Positions 25,624 to 34,746 are shown, counted from the first letter of the stretch. The stretch is 55,321 nt of DNA from Solibacillus silvestris_B (GCF_051967575.1 NZ_JBQCJW010000022.1:1-55321), one strand, 5' to 3'. Notes: generated by a model not told the origin, from the sequence alone. Translations and numbers: made by a program.

Positions 25624-25986
25624 ATGGATAATACACAAAAGCTTTTACAAATCTCGGCAAAGTTGTTTCAACATTTGACAAATATGCCTGAAGAAGAAAA
25701 ACGCGATGAATATATTGCTAAAATTAACAGTTTATTAGACGAACGTGGTATACTTATGGAGCAAATGCAACATGAGCAATTTGTACTGGATCTGAAAAGT
25801 AATAAGTCGCATATTATGCTGGCCGAGCTGGATAAAGGTATCCGCGAGCGTTTGAATAATGTGATGAAAGTAATCCAAGATGACTTAAAAGACCTACAAA
25901 ACGCCAAAAAGCATGAGCGGCAATATATAAATCCGTATGCGAGTGTTCAAGTTATGGATGGTCGCTACTATGACAAAAAGAATTAA
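25624..25986 (+). CDS. fliT: FliT-like flagellar export chaperone
   Basis: 120 aa, all-helical and charged, without membrane or signal sequence. Its position between fliD and fliS and its size fit FliT, the chaperone of FliD in Firmicutes. The body EEEKRDEYIAKINSLLDERG resembles the FliT/YvyZ pattern. In B. subtilis the order is fliS-fliT; here it precedes fliS. SD is GGGTGG. The family call rests on context more than on a motif. Confidence 0.7.
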   Translation: MDNTQKLLQISAKLFQHLTNMPEEEKRDEYIAKINSLLDERGILMEQMQHEQFVLDLKSNKSHIMLAELDKGIRERLNNVMKVIQDDLKDLQNAKKHERQYINPYASVQVMDGRYYDKKN

Positions 25987-26015
25987 GACAACTAGCTTCA
26001 AAAGGAGTGTTTTTG

Positions 26016-26420
26016 TTGACAGCACAAACAAATGCTTTCAATGCCTATAAACAAAACAGCGTGACAACTGCTTCCCCAGGTGAACTAACGCTAATGTTAT
26101 ATAACGGTTGCTTGAAGTTTTTAAACAAGGCGAAACAGGCAATCAATGAAAAGAATATTGAAGACCGAAATCATTTTATTCAGCGTTCCCAAGCGATTAT
26201 TGCGGAATTGATGTCAACACTTAATATGAATATCGAAATTTCAAAACAAATGTTGCCATTATATGAATATATGTCTCGTCGCCTGACGGAAGCTAATATT
26301 AAAAACGACCCGGCAATCATCGAGGAAGTCGAAGGGTTGGTAACGGAATTCCGCGATACATGGAAAGAAGTCATCAAAATTACGCGCCAGCAGCAATATG
26401 GCAATTCTGGACAAGTGTGA
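26016..26420 (+). CDS. fliS: Flagellin export chaperone FliS
   Basis: 134 aa; binds the flagellin C-terminus in the cytoplasm and prevents premature polymerisation. Signature NAFNAYKQNSVTTASPGELTLMLYNG near residues 6-31 (shown in part: YKQNSVTTASPGELTLMLY). Start is TTG 26016, 8 nt after AAAGGAG at 26001-26007; a GTG at 26007 lies in the SD. Because flagellin is predicted to be glycosylated, FliS is a likely partner in presenting flagellin to the Maf enzymes. Last gene of the operon, followed by a strong terminator. Confidence 0.95.
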   Translation: MTAQTNAFNAYKQNSVTTASPGELTLMLYNGCLKFLNKAKQAINEKNIEDRNHFIQRSQAIIAELMSTLNMNIEISKQMLPLYEYMSRRLTEANIKNDPAIIEEVEGLVTEFRDTWKEVIKITRQQQYGNSGQV

Positions 26421-26494
26421 TCGCGAACGCAACTTCATTTAAGCAGGGTATAAATTTGTTAGCCTTTGAAAGCTGCTGAATTTCCACCACAAAC

Positions 26495-26537
26495 AAAACC
26501 GCTATTAAAAGACTTGATTCTTTTAATAGCGGTTTTT
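26495..26537 (+). terminator. Terminator of the flaG-fliS operon
   Basis: Perfect 17-bp inverted repeat (26495-26511 and 26520-26536), 8-nt loop, T-run. Confidence 0.9.
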
Positions 26538-26574
26538 GCATATAATAGAGGAATTACTAGATAGGAGCTTGTCG

Positions 26575-28227
26575 ATGAATACTCAATTACAATTCCAGCA
26601 ATGGACTGAACAATCATTATATAGAGAAGAGCTGTCTTCCCTCGTGGATGAAGCCGACATTCAAGATCGCTTCCACCAATATGTCGCATTCGGCACCGGG
26701 GGCATGCGCGGGAAACTGGGGGCGGGCACGAATCGCATGAACACGCACACGATCCGTCTTGCTGCTGAAGGGCTTGCACGTCAAATTGCGGCACAAGGGG
26801 AGATTGTGAAGGTGCGCGGTGTCGTCATTGCCTATGATACGCGCCATTTTTCGCGGCAATTTGCTTATGAAACGGCAGGGGTACTGGCGGCGCACGGCAT
26901 CCAAAGCTATGTATTCACAAAAAGCCGTCCAACACCCGAGCTTAGTTTTGCAGTGCGCTATTTGGCGGCATATGCGGGTGTTGTCATTACGGCGAGCCAT
27001 AATCCGAAACAGTACAACGGCTTCAAAGTTTATGGGGAGGACGGGGCGCAGTTGACGCCGCAATTTGCGGATGAGATTGTTTCATATATGAATGCGGTCG
27101 AGTCGATTTTTGATGTTCCGGCATTGTCGAAAGATGAGCTTTTAAGTTCTGGCTTCTGCACGGAAATATTGGAAAAGCTCGATGATGCCTATGCACAGGT
27201 GCTTCGGACATTGCAATCCGCCGAACCGGTAAATAAAGAGCTCGCGATTGTGTACACACCTCTGCACGGTTCTGGTTTGGAGCCGACTGTGCGCGGTTTG
27301 GGCGACTTTGGATTTAACAATGTGCATATTGTCGAACAGCAGGCGATTCAAGATGGGGATTTTCCGACGGTCGCTTACCCGAATCCGGAAGAGCCGGACG
27401 CATTTTCGCTTGCGATGCAGCTTGGGCAGAAAGTCGGCGCGGAAATTTTGCTCGCGACCGATCCGGATGCTGATCGGCTCGGTGTAGCTGTATTGGATGA
27501 CGGGGAATATAGATTATTGACGGGCAATCAGCTCGGGGCGATGGTCTTCCATTATCTTCTCCAATCAAAGCCCGTTCCTGAAAATGCCGCTATGATCAAA
27601 ACAATCGTGACATCCGAATTTGGTGCAGCCATTGCCGATCAATACGGCGTGACGACGATCAATACGCTGACCGGCTTCAAATATATCGCCGAGAAAATAG
27701 CGGAGTGGGAGCTTTCAAAAGAGCATACTTTCCTTTTTGGCTATGAGGAAAGCTACGGCTATTTGGCGGGTGACTTCGTGCGCGATAAAGACGCGGTGCA
27801 AATGGCATTATTGACTGCTGAGATGGCTGCCTACTACAAAGCGCAGCGAAAAACATTGAGCGATGTGCTGCACGAGCTTTATGAACAGTTTGGTTTTTAT
27901 CAGGAGACACTCGTTTCGTTGACATTTGATGGAATCGAAGGACAGAAGAAAATAGCCTCGATCATGGAAAATGTTCGGAATAACCCTCCAGCTGCAATCG
28001 CCGGTTTAAACGTGCTGAAAGTGGAGGACTATGCACAGGGCGGGGTAAATGGATTGCCGGAAGCCGATGTTGTGAAATTCATATTGGAAAAGGACGCATG
28101 GATGTGCATCCGCCCCTCAGGAACAGAGCCGAAATGCAAGTTTTATATAGGGGGAAAACAGCCGACACTTGAACAAAGTGAAGTCTTGATTGAACGATTG
28201 CAGGAAGCGATTAAAACTTTATATTAA
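26575..28227 (+). CDS. pgcA: Phosphosugar mutase (phosphoglucomutase/phosphomannomutase family)
   Basis: Interconverts glucose-6-P and glucose-1-P, feeding UDP-glucose and cell-envelope sugars. 550 aa, alpha-D-phosphohexomutase fold. The phosphoserine loop is TASHNPKQYNGFK near residues 141-153, DPDADRLG gives the Mg site, GYEESYGY is the sugar loop, and RPSGTEPK near the C-terminus is the phosphate loop. ATG 26575 follows TAGGAG at 26562-26567. The gene is clearly GC-richer than the flagellar genes beside it. Of the two B. subtilis-like paralogue types, the size fits PgcA rather than GlmM. A TATAAT at 26541-26546 may start it. Confidence 0.9.
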   Translation: MNTQLQFQQWTEQSLYREELSSLVDEADIQDRFHQYVAFGTGGMRGKLGAGTNRMNTHTIRLAAEGLARQIAAQGEIVKVRGVVIAYDTRHFSRQFAYETAGVLAAHGIQSYVFTKSRPTPELSFAVRYLAAYAGVVITASHNPKQYNGFKVYGEDGAQLTPQFADEIVSYMNAVESIFDVPALSKDELLSSGFCTEILEKLDDAYAQVLRTLQSAEPVNKELAIVYTPLHGSGLEPTVRGLGDFGFNNVHIVEQQAIQDGDFPTVAYPNPEEPDAFSLAMQLGQKVGAEILLATDPDADRLGVAVLDDGEYRLLTGNQLGAMVFHYLLQSKPVPENAAMIKTIVTSEFGAAIADQYGVTTINTLTGFKYIAEKIAEWELSKEHTFLFGYEESYGYLAGDFVRDKDAVQMALLTAEMAAYYKAQRKTLSDVLHELYEQFGFYQETLVSLTFDGIEGQKKIASIMENVRNNPPAAIAGLNVLKVEDYAQGGVNGLPEADVVKFILEKDAWMCIRPSGTEPKCKFYIGGKQPTLEQSEVLIERLQEAIKTLY

Positions 28228-28232
28228 ACATA

Positions 28233-28260
28233 GGGGAGCGTACATGTTGGGCGCTCCTTT
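28233..28260 (+). terminator. Terminator of pgcA
   Basis: GGGGAGCG/CGCTCCTT stem with G-U pairs, followed by a T-rich stretch. Confidence 0.6.
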
Positions 28261-28950
28261 ATATCTTTGTAAATATGCCGTTAGCTTGGCGAATACGATA
28301 GTGTCCCATTCCTTACTTTAATATGCAATTTTTCAAAGAAAGGAGTCATAGGAGTTTAAATATTAAAAATGTTCAAAATAATGTTGTGATGGTGGCATCT
28401 TATGTATATAATGGTAATAATTCCTTTTTGCTAAAAATATGCAAACTGATATCAATGCAATATTTTTTGTGAATATAACGGTCAGCTTTCAACTATCCAA
28501 TAAAGGGCAATCTGAAATTCATGAACATTTATAATAAGCCCGTTAAGAAAACGAAATGTCCAGCTTGATTTGGCTGAAATGTAAGTAAAACCATTCCACG
28601 ATCACTGCCATCTATAAATTTATGTTCGCCTTTCTTGAATTTCAAGTTTGGAAAGGAAAATTTAATTCAATATTCGAGAAAAGCAAACGTTGACATTTTA
28701 TTCTGTTGAAGAATTATGGAAATGGTTGAAATTAGAAATATTGAACCCCATGAACAAATACATCCCTAGAATGAAAAAATGAAAAGTTTAATATCGCTTA
28801 TTTTAGTGTCTCATTAATAATTGCATAGGATAAAATATTATGCCGCAGCTATGTATTATTGGTGTGCAAATTTTCTATGGAAAAAATAGTGCAGTATTTT
28901 GCGGGAGTCGAAGAAATATCTTCATATGTTTGTTCTTCCGTAAAGGGGGT
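28261..28950. other. Long AT-rich intergenic region
   Basis: About 690 bp without a convincing gene on either strand. Sequence is low complexity and AT-rich, perhaps regulatory DNA for the comK-like gene downstream or decayed coding DNA. Confidence 0.45.
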
Positions 28951-28958
28951 GAATGGCG

Positions 28959-29007
28959 ATGTGAAAAATGAATATAGAAAACCCCAAGTGAAAGTCCTGG
29001 AAAGATA
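28959..29007 (+). CDS. Possible short leader peptide upstream of comK-like gene
   Basis: GTG 28959 after a GGGGGTGAA stretch opens a 15-codon frame (MKNEYRKPQVKVLER) ending in TAA at 29005-29007. It lies immediately before and inside the first stem of a structured leader. Candidate attenuation peptide; no homology claimed. Confidence 0.25.
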
Positions 29008-29065
29008 ACACTTGGAGTTTGTCGGACCGGAGTATACCGGACTTATATCTAGTATACTCCTTTTT
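28982..29065 (+). promoter_or_regulatory. Structured leader with terminator-like hairpin before comK-like gene
   Basis: First stem CCAAGTG (28984-28990) / CACTTGG (29009-29015). Second stem GGAGTATAC (29029-29037) / GTATACTCC (29052-29060) followed by TTTTT at 29061-29065. An additional GTC-CGGA segment could pair alternatively. The second hairpin looks like an intrinsic terminator 40 nt before the gene, suggesting attenuation control. Confidence 0.6.
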
Positions 29066-29103
29066 ATTTCAGATGATAACTAAAAATTGAGAGGAGTATG
29101 AAA

Positions 29104-29664
29104 ATGTACAAAAATTATTTGCTGGATGCATGTGTGCTAGAATCAAAATTTGATGCTATGAACAATCCATATACGACGGTGATTACTTCGAAAGGCACAA
29201 AAAGAATAAATTTAAGGCCGACTCAAATACTGGACATTGAATTAAAAGAAAACGGGTCCAGTATAAAAGGGGCAAAGGAAGCTGCAAAAGCATTGCTGAA
29301 AAATACTACGATGCTTCCGATTATTATACCGAGATATTCATTTTTTCACGTCTGGTTTTCGTCTGGATCAACTCGAAACCCTGTCTGCTATCATTTTGCG
29401 CTGCACCATGTTATCGATGCAATAGAAAATCCGTTATTGCCGAATTCAACAATTGTCCTGCTTCGTAATGGGCAGAAAATCCCGGTTTCCGTTAGTTTAA
29501 ATCAATTTAACCGAAGATGGAACAACGCCTGCAAGTATTTTGTATTGGCGCTGTTCAGACAGTATGTAAGTTATACGCTTTATTCGAGAGCAGAAGAAAA
29601 AGTAGCTTTAAAGTGTGCAGAAATGAATGAAAATTATTCCATAAAACAAATGAAAGATTGGTGA
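29104..29664 (+). CDS. comK: ComK-family competence transcription factor (copy A)
   Basis: 186 aa. ComK activates DNA-uptake genes by binding AT-boxes. Family pattern visible: INLRPTQILD, then NGSSIKGAKEAA (family G-SS-x-G), PIIIPRYSFFHVWFS (family PI-V-P-x5-F-P-S), STRNPVCYHF and VSLNQFNRRW. I chose ATG 29104, 7 nt after GAGGAG at 29091-29096; ATG 29098 is only 1 nt from that SD. It is preceded by a structured leader. A second ComK-type gene is at 37211-37702. The call is from residue pattern; sequence is diverged from B. subtilis ComK. Confidence 0.8.
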   Translation: MYKNYLLDACVLESKFDAMNNPYTTVITSKGTKRINLRPTQILDIELKENGSSIKGAKEAAKALLKNTTMLPIIIPRYSFFHVWFSSGSTRNPVCYHFALHHVIDAIENPLLPNSTIVLLRNGQKIPVSVSLNQFNRRWNNACKYFVLALFRQYVSYTLYSRAEEKVALKCAEMNENYSIKQMKDW

Positions 29665-29695
29665 AATATAAAAATCGTTTTCAAAGGAGAATAGG

Positions 29696-29968
29696 ATGCG
29701 AATTTTAAACATTTACTTAATCAATGATAAAACGGTATGCATCGTTCCTTATGTCGCAGAAAATGGAAGCGTTTATACAGTAGTTATCGAAGAAGAGCAT
29801 ATGACAATTGTGGGAGAATGTCCATCCGCCTTAATAGAAGAAAGTAAATGCTTTTACAGCAGCCCTCCATTCGGTTGCTCCATTAAGCGCAGGTGGGGGA
29901 GCATAGTTAAAGTGAATGAAAAACAAATTCAAGCGCAATTTGAATTTACGAAGAAATATATGAAATAG
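29696..29968 (+). CDS. Conserved-looking hypothetical protein downstream of comK-like gene
   Basis: 90 aa, no recognised family. Predicted mixed beta/alpha (VCIVPYVAENGSVYTVVIEE), with two cysteines (CPSALIEESKC) and a basic FGCSIKRRW segment. No signal peptide or membrane helix. SD AAAGGAG 7 nt before the ATG, 31 bp after the comK-like gene, with a shared terminator: probably cotranscribed with it and possibly a competence-linked regulator. That role is inference. Confidence 0.7.
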   Translation: MRILNIYLINDKTVCIVPYVAENGSVYTVVIEEEHMTIVGECPSALIEESKCFYSSPPFGCSIKRRWGSIVKVNEKQIQAQFEFTKKYMK

Positions 29969-29979
29969 CAGCAGCCTTT

Positions 29980-30006
29980 CACTCATCATTTGGTGAGTGT
30001 TTTTTT
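29980..30006 (+). terminator. Terminator of the comK-like operon
   Basis: CACTCA (29980-29985) / TGAGTG (29994-29999) followed by T7. Confidence 0.8.
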
Positions 30007-30470
30007 ATGGATAATCACAATAAAACTTTGGACTGTCCATTTTCGGAGAATGTAATTTTTCATTTTGTATTTTAAACTATTCTCTATACTTTGATTACGT
30101 ATATGTAGTTGTGTATAAGTGAAACTATGAAGCGCGGTATTCTGTTGATTGTGGGTGTGAGGATTAAATGAGGATTATATTTTCTTAAGCAAGCCGACAG
30201 AGCGCCTCGTACATGAAGTTGGGGACGAAATCAATGAAGACATCCCCTTCCTCCCATGCCCAAGCCCCTCCTATGCAAAAATTGACCGTATGTGAAGGAA
30301 TTTTACACAAGAGTGTGCGCACGACCTATACTTTTATCAGATTGGTAAAAATTTGTAGTCATTTCGTAATGGTTTTGAAGGCATATTTTTTTCTTGAAAT
30401 AGCAATTAAGCACATAGACAATTAATGGTATATTGCATGTATAATGGGGTATAGAAGTGGCAGAAATAAT
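30007..30470. other. Intergenic DNA before the PilZ gene
   Basis: No intact gene. A stop-bounded stretch at 30191-30295 could encode KPTERLVHEVGDEINED-like sequence but has no start, perhaps a gene relic. A TATAAT at 30440-30445 with TAGACA at 30415-30420 (19-bp spacing) may be the promoter of the PilZ gene. Confidence 0.4.
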
Positions 30471-30490
30471 TTGTGTCAGGAGGAACAAAG

Positions 30491-30868
30491 GTGGAATTTA
30501 AACGGAATGAAGGATTTCGTTTTACTTTTGGTGTGCCGGTTGCAGCGAAATATACAGTATTGATCGATGGTAAACCGGAGGACCTAGAAGCGACGAAGCA
30601 TCCTTGTGAAATTATAGATATTAGCCCGCGCGGCATGAAAATGTTTTCTTATCATGGAATTGGTGAAAATACTAATCATCTGGTGCAGCTTGAAATACAA
30701 TTCATTTTGGATGAAGTATTGATCAAAGCAATTGGTGAAATCGTCTGGAAGAAAAAATACGGCGAGAAATTCCAATACGGTCTGATTTTTGAGGACCAGC
30801 CGGCGATTGAAGAATTGATTGTAAGCGAATTAAAAATACGCCGGAAAAAAGAAGTCGGCCGCCGATAA
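30491..30868 (+). CDS. PilZ-domain protein (c-di-GMP receptor candidate)
   Basis: 125 aa. PilZ motifs: an Arg pair in RNEGFR near the N-terminus (spacing one residue longer than the usual RxxxR) and DISPRGMKM matching (D/N)xSxxG. IGEIVWKKKYGEKFQYGLIF is the typical last strands of the fold. Start GTG 30491 follows CAGGAGGA. Single-domain PilZ proteins often act as flagellar brakes or adaptors when c-di-GMP is high. Its place between flagellar genes and hpf fits a motility link but does not prove it. Confidence 0.85.
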   Translation: MEFKRNEGFRFTFGVPVAAKYTVLIDGKPEDLEATKHPCEIIDISPRGMKMFSYHGIGENTNHLVQLEIQFILDEVLIKAIGEIVWKKKYGEKFQYGLIFEDQPAIEELIVSELKIRRKKEVGRR

Positions 30869-30969
30869 GTCTTTTGCTTGAAATAATATTTTTGCAGTTT
30901 CCAGTCGATGTTTTTTCCTATCGATAAATAGGACAAAATGTCGAAAAATGAAAAAAGTTTCAAGAAGCA

Positions 30970-30998
30970 ACAGGAGTTTTTTTCGGAATGTAGAATTA
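30970..30998 (+). promoter_or_regulatory. Sigma-H-like promoter of hpf
   Basis: ACAGGAGTT (30970-30978), 11-bp spacer, GTAGAATTA (30990-30998), against consensus RnAGGAwWW-N11/12-RnnGAATww; one mismatch in the -35. B. subtilis hpf (yvyD) is known to use sigma-H and sigma-B. No sigma-B-type element is evident. Confidence 0.55.
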
Positions 30999-31031
30999 AC
31001 TAAGTATAGCCGTAATGAAGGAGGAGTTCAC

Positions 31032-31589
31032 ATGCTAAACTTTAACATTCGTGGTGAGAATATTGAGGTAACTCCAGCGATTCGTGATTATGTGGAAACA
31101 AAAATTGAAAAGGTTGAACGTTATTTCAATGGTAATGTAGACGCGAACGCCAATGTCAATTTAAAAGTTTATAATGATAAACAAACAAAAGTTGAAGTAA
31201 CGATTCCGATGAAGAATTTGACGCTGCGGGCAGAGGAGCGCCATAATGACATGTATGCTGCTGTTGACTTAATTGTCGACAAGCTGGAGCGTCAAATCCG
31301 TAAACATAAAACAAAAGTAAATCGCAAATTCCGCGATCGAGAAGGCACTGGTATATATTTTGCCAATGTAACAACACAAGCGGAGGCAAATGGGGAATCT
31401 TCGGATGAGGAATACTCAATTGTCCGTACAAAGCAATTTGACCTGAAGCCGATGGATCAAGAGGAAGCGATTTTACAAATGAACATGCTAGGCCATGATT
31501 TCTACATTTATACAGATGCCGAATCAGACGGTACGAACATCGTTTATAAACGTAAAGACGGAAAATACGGCTTAATCGAAACAAATTAA
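31032..31589 (+). CDS. hpf: Long-form ribosome hibernation promoting factor
   Basis: Binds the 30S subunit and dimerises ribosomes to 100S in stationary phase. 185 aa: N-terminal S30AE domain (FNIRGENIEVTPAIRDYVE, KVERYFNG, LERQIRKHK at about 85-95) and a C-terminal dimerisation domain from about 130 (IVRTKQFDLKPMDQEEAI, MLGHDFYIY). I chose ATG 31032 with AAGGAGG at 31018-31024; an in-frame ATG at 30948 has no SD. Conserved synteny with secA and prfB downstream. Confidence 0.95.
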   Translation: MLNFNIRGENIEVTPAIRDYVETKIEKVERYFNGNVDANANVNLKVYNDKQTKVEVTIPMKNLTLRAEERHNDMYAAVDLIVDKLERQIRKHKTKVNRKFRDREGTGIYFANVTTQAEANGESSDEEYSIVRTKQFDLKPMDQEEAILQMNMLGHDFYIYTDAESDGTNIVYKRKDGKYGLIETN

Positions 31590-31605
31590 ATCACCTTATT
31601 CATAT

Positions 31606-31637
31606 CGGATTGCCTGCAACGGGCAGTCCGTTTTTTT
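31606..31637 (+). terminator. hpf terminator
   Basis: CGGATTGCC (31606-31614) / GGCAGTCCG (31622-31630), then T7. Confidence 0.85.
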
Positions 31638-31767
31638 GTGGGGACAGGGAGTTTATGAAGATTTTCAACTTACTCAAAACTCATATTGCCGGCAGTCCAT
31701 TTGCACCACTGCCCTATAAGGTGGTAAAATATAGTTTGAGACTATTTATTGGGAAGTGACCAATTCG

Positions 31768-34278
31768 ATGGCAAACATATTAAATAAATTATTTGATTTC
31801 AATAAAAAAGAAGTAAAGCGTTTAGAAAAGATTGCGGATAAGGTGGAGGCATTGGCCGGGCAGTATGAAAGTCTTTCCGATGATGCATTAAAAGCGAAAA
31901 CGGAAGAATTCAAAGACCGCTATCAAAAGGGCGAAACTGTGGATGCTTTACTGCCTGAAGCATTTGCGACAATCCGCGAAGCATCGCGCCGTGTACTTGG
32001 CATGTATCCATTCCGTGTCCAAATTATGGGTGCGGCCGCTTTAAACGAAGGAAATATCGCCGAGATGAAAACCGGTGAAGGTAAAACATTAACATCCACA
32101 ATGTCGGTTTATTTAAATGCGCTTACAGGCAAGGGCGTTCATGTCGTGACGGTGAACGAGTATTTGGCGAGCCGTGACGCGACAGAAATGGGCGAATTGT
32201 ATAATTGGCTAGGCTTAACGGTTGGCCTGAACTTGAACAGTCTTTCAAAGGATCAAAAGCGTGAAGCATATGATGCGGATATTACATATTCGACGAACAA
32301 TGAGCTGGGCTTTGACTATTTGCGCGACAATATGGTGCTTTATAAAGAAGACCGTGTACAGCGTCCGTTATATTATGCGGTAATCGATGAGGTCGACTCG
32401 ATTTTGATCGATGAAGCGCGTACACCGCTGATCATTTCAGGACAAGCAGGAAAGTCGGCACAGCTATATGTGCAATCAAATGCCTTTGTCCGTATGTTAA
32501 AGCAAGAGGAAGATTACAACTATGAAGAGTCGACAAAAGGCGTAACGCTTACAGAGCAAGGGATTGAAAAGGCTGAGCGTGCATTTGGAATCGACAACTT
32601 ATTCGATTTGGCGCATGTACGGTTAAACCATGCAATTAACCAAAGCTTGAAGGCACATGCATCGATGCATCTTGATGTGGACTATGTTGTGCAAGATGGT
32701 GAAATTGTAATCGTTGATGGCTTTACAGGTCGTTTAATGAAAGGTCGTCGTTATTCAGATGGTCTTCATCAAGCAATTGAAGCTAAAGAAGGTTTGGATA
32801 TCCAAAATGAATCGATGACAATGGCGACTGTTACATTCCAAAACTATTTCCGTATGTATGAGAAATTGTCTGGTATGACAGGGACGGCGAAAACCGAGGA
32901 AGAGGAATTCCGCAATATTTATAATATGCAGGTTGTGGCGATTCCTACGAATAAGCCGATTGCGCGTGATGACCGCCCAGACCTTATTTATGCATCGATG
33001 GAAGGGAAGTTCAAAGCAGTTGCTGAAGATATTGCCGAACGTCATCGTGCAGGCCAGCCAGTATTGGTCGGTACGGTAGCAATCGAAACATCTGAGATTA
33101 TTTCAAAATATTTAACGAAATTCAAAATCCCGCATAATGTGCTAAATGCGAAAAACCATGAGCGCGAGGCGGAAATTATTTTAAATGCCGGTCAAAAGGG
33201 CGCTGTAACGATTGCGACAAATATGGCCGGTCGTGGTACAGATATTAAGCCTGGTGAAGGTGTGCTTGAAATTGGCGGTTTAGCGGTAATCGGTACAGAG
33301 CGCCATGAATCGCGCCGTATCGACAATCAGCTTCGTGGTCGCTCTGGTCGTCAAGGGAATCCAGGGGTAACGCAATTTTATCTTTCATTGGAAGATGATT
33401 TAATGCGCCGTTTCGGTTCTGATAATATGAAGTCCATGATGACAAAGCTTGGGATGGATGATTCACAGCCAATCCAATCACGCATGGTTTCAAAAGCGGT
33501 GGAATCTGCGCAAAAACGTGTTGAAGGCAATAACTTCGATGCGCGTAAACGTCTATTGCAATATGATGATGTACTGCGCCAGCAGCGTGAAGTCATTTAC
33601 AAAGAGCGTGAAGAAGTTCTGGATTCCGACAATATGCGTGCATTGGTGGAGTCGATGATTTCGCAGGCAATCGAAAATGCAGTGGCTCTTCATACACAAG
33701 GCGAGAAAGAGAATTGGACATTGGATGCTTTGGAAGACTATATCGCGGCAAATCTTTTAGATGAAGGCGATATTGCAAAAGAGCAGCTTGAGGATAAATC
33801 ACCTGAAGAAATGATTGCCCTTATCTCGGAAAATGTGGATGCACGCTACAACGAAAAAGAAGAAGCGATGACGCCGGAGCGTATGCGCGAATTCGAAAAG
33901 GTTATTTTACTGCGTACGATCGATACGAAATGGATTGACCATATTGATGCGATGGACCAATTGCGTCAAGGAATCCATCTGCGTGCATATGGCCAAAATG
34001 ATCCATTGCGCGAATACCAGCAGGAAGGTTTCGCGATGTTTGAGGATATGGTTGCGGCGGTTCGTGAAGATGTAGCGAAATATGCGATGAAAGCAGAAAT
34101 CCGCAGCAATCTTCAACGTGAGGAAGTCGCAAAAGGCCAAGCAGTGAACCCGAAAGAAGAAGGTGCGGCAAAACCGAAGAAAATGCCTGCGCGCAAAGCC
34201 GAAAACATCGGACGCAATGACCCATGTCCATGCGGAAGCGGCAAAAAATACAAGTCTTGCCATGGCGTAGGACAATAA
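31768..34278 (+). CDS. secA: Preprotein translocase ATPase SecA
   Basis: Drives export of preproteins through SecYEG. 836 aa. DEAD motor with Walker A MKTGEGKTLTST near 100-110, VIDEVDSILIDEARTPLI (DEVD box), the motor-2 segment GRGTDIKPG and RGRSGRQGNPG, helical scaffold/wing, and C-terminal zinc-binding CPCGSGKKYKSCHG for SecB/ribosome contact. The LPEAFATIREASRRVLG segment near the N-terminus is typical of bacterial SecA. Start ATG 31768; the SD is modest (GGGAAG). Confidence 0.98.
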   Translation: MANILNKLFDFNKKEVKRLEKIADKVEALAGQYESLSDDALKAKTEEFKDRYQKGETVDALLPEAFATIREASRRVLGMYPFRVQIMGAAALNEGNIAEMKTGEGKTLTSTMSVYLNALTGKGVHVVTVNEYLASRDATEMGELYNWLGLTVGLNLNSLSKDQKREAYDADITYSTNNELGFDYLRDNMVLYKEDRVQRPLYYAVIDEVDSILIDEARTPLIISGQAGKSAQLYVQSNAFVRMLKQEEDYNYEESTKGVTLTEQGIEKAERAFGIDNLFDLAHVRLNHAINQSLKAHASMHLDVDYVVQDGEIVIVDGFTGRLMKGRRYSDGLHQAIEAKEGLDIQNESMTMATVTFQNYFRMYEKLSGMTGTAKTEEEEFRNIYNMQVVAIPTNKPIARDDRPDLIYASMEGKFKAVAEDIAERHRAGQPVLVGTVAIETSEIISKYLTKFKIPHNVLNAKNHEREAEIILNAGQKGAVTIATNMAGRGTDIKPGEGVLEIGGLAVIGTERHESRRIDNQLRGRSGRQGNPGVTQFYLSLEDDLMRRFGSDNMKSMMTKLGMDDSQPIQSRMVSKAVESAQKRVEGNNFDARKRLLQYDDVLRQQREVIYKEREEVLDSDNMRALVESMISQAIENAVALHTQGEKENWTLDALEDYIAANLLDEGDIAKEQLEDKSPEEMIALISENVDARYNEKEEAMTPERMREFEKVILLRTIDTKWIDHIDAMDQLRQGIHLRAYGQNDPLREYQQEGFAMFEDMVAAVREDVAKYAMKAEIRSNLQREEVAKGQAVNPKEEGAAKPKKMPARKAENIGRNDPCPCGSGKKYKSCHGVGQ

Positions 34279-34285
34279 AGCAGTG

Positions 34286-34331
34286 AAACCGAGGTCATTG
34301 AAACTATGCTCAATGACCCGGTTTGTTTTTT
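34286..34331 (+). terminator. secA terminator
   Basis: AAACCG-A-GGTCATTGA pairs with TCAATGACC-CGGTTT (one bulged A) around an 8-nt loop, followed by GTTTTTT. Confidence 0.85.
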
Positions 34332-34566
34332 GGAAGGATCATTTCAAGAAGAAGCGAAGAGGAATTTTGGCGGGAATGTAATAGTTGGTTGCAGCAGGTG
34401 GCTGGAAGCGATGCAAAGTCTTAGGGAAGTTTGAAACTTACTGAAGGAACAGAGCCTAATCTTACCGGTTGGGGAATCCGGCAAGTCCTCATTTGGAGAA
34501 ATAACCGGAGAAATTCCTCTTTATTTAACCTGTGATGAGGGCTGCTCTGCAAATAACCGGAAAAAC

Positions 34567-34746
34567 GAGAGTGTCGATTAACTCTGTTTTGAAATTTTAA
34601 TCAATTTAAATTCAGCAAGTGAACACTTTTAATTGTTAATTATCTTGTATATTCCACTTGTTTTTGTGGTTAATTTGATTTTAGTTGCTTTAGTTTACCC
34701 AAATTTTTTTGGCTACCAATGTAAAATCCAATTAATCGACAGTCTC
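34567..34746. mobile_element. 180-bp MITE with 15-bp terminal inverted repeats
   Basis: Left end GAGAGTGTCGATTAA (34567-34581), right end TTAATCGACAGTCTC (34732-34746): 14 of 15 inverted match. A 5-bp direct repeat AAAAC flanks it (34562-34566 and 34747-34751), consistent with target duplication. The interior is AT-rich with no ORF, so it needs a transposase elsewhere. A second copy of the left end lies at 55247. Confidence 0.75.

Noticed and set aside
26617..28227. Long antisense frames under pgcA, secA and uvrA
   Set aside because: Shadows of strongly coding sequence in the sense frame; no starts with SD and no family features.
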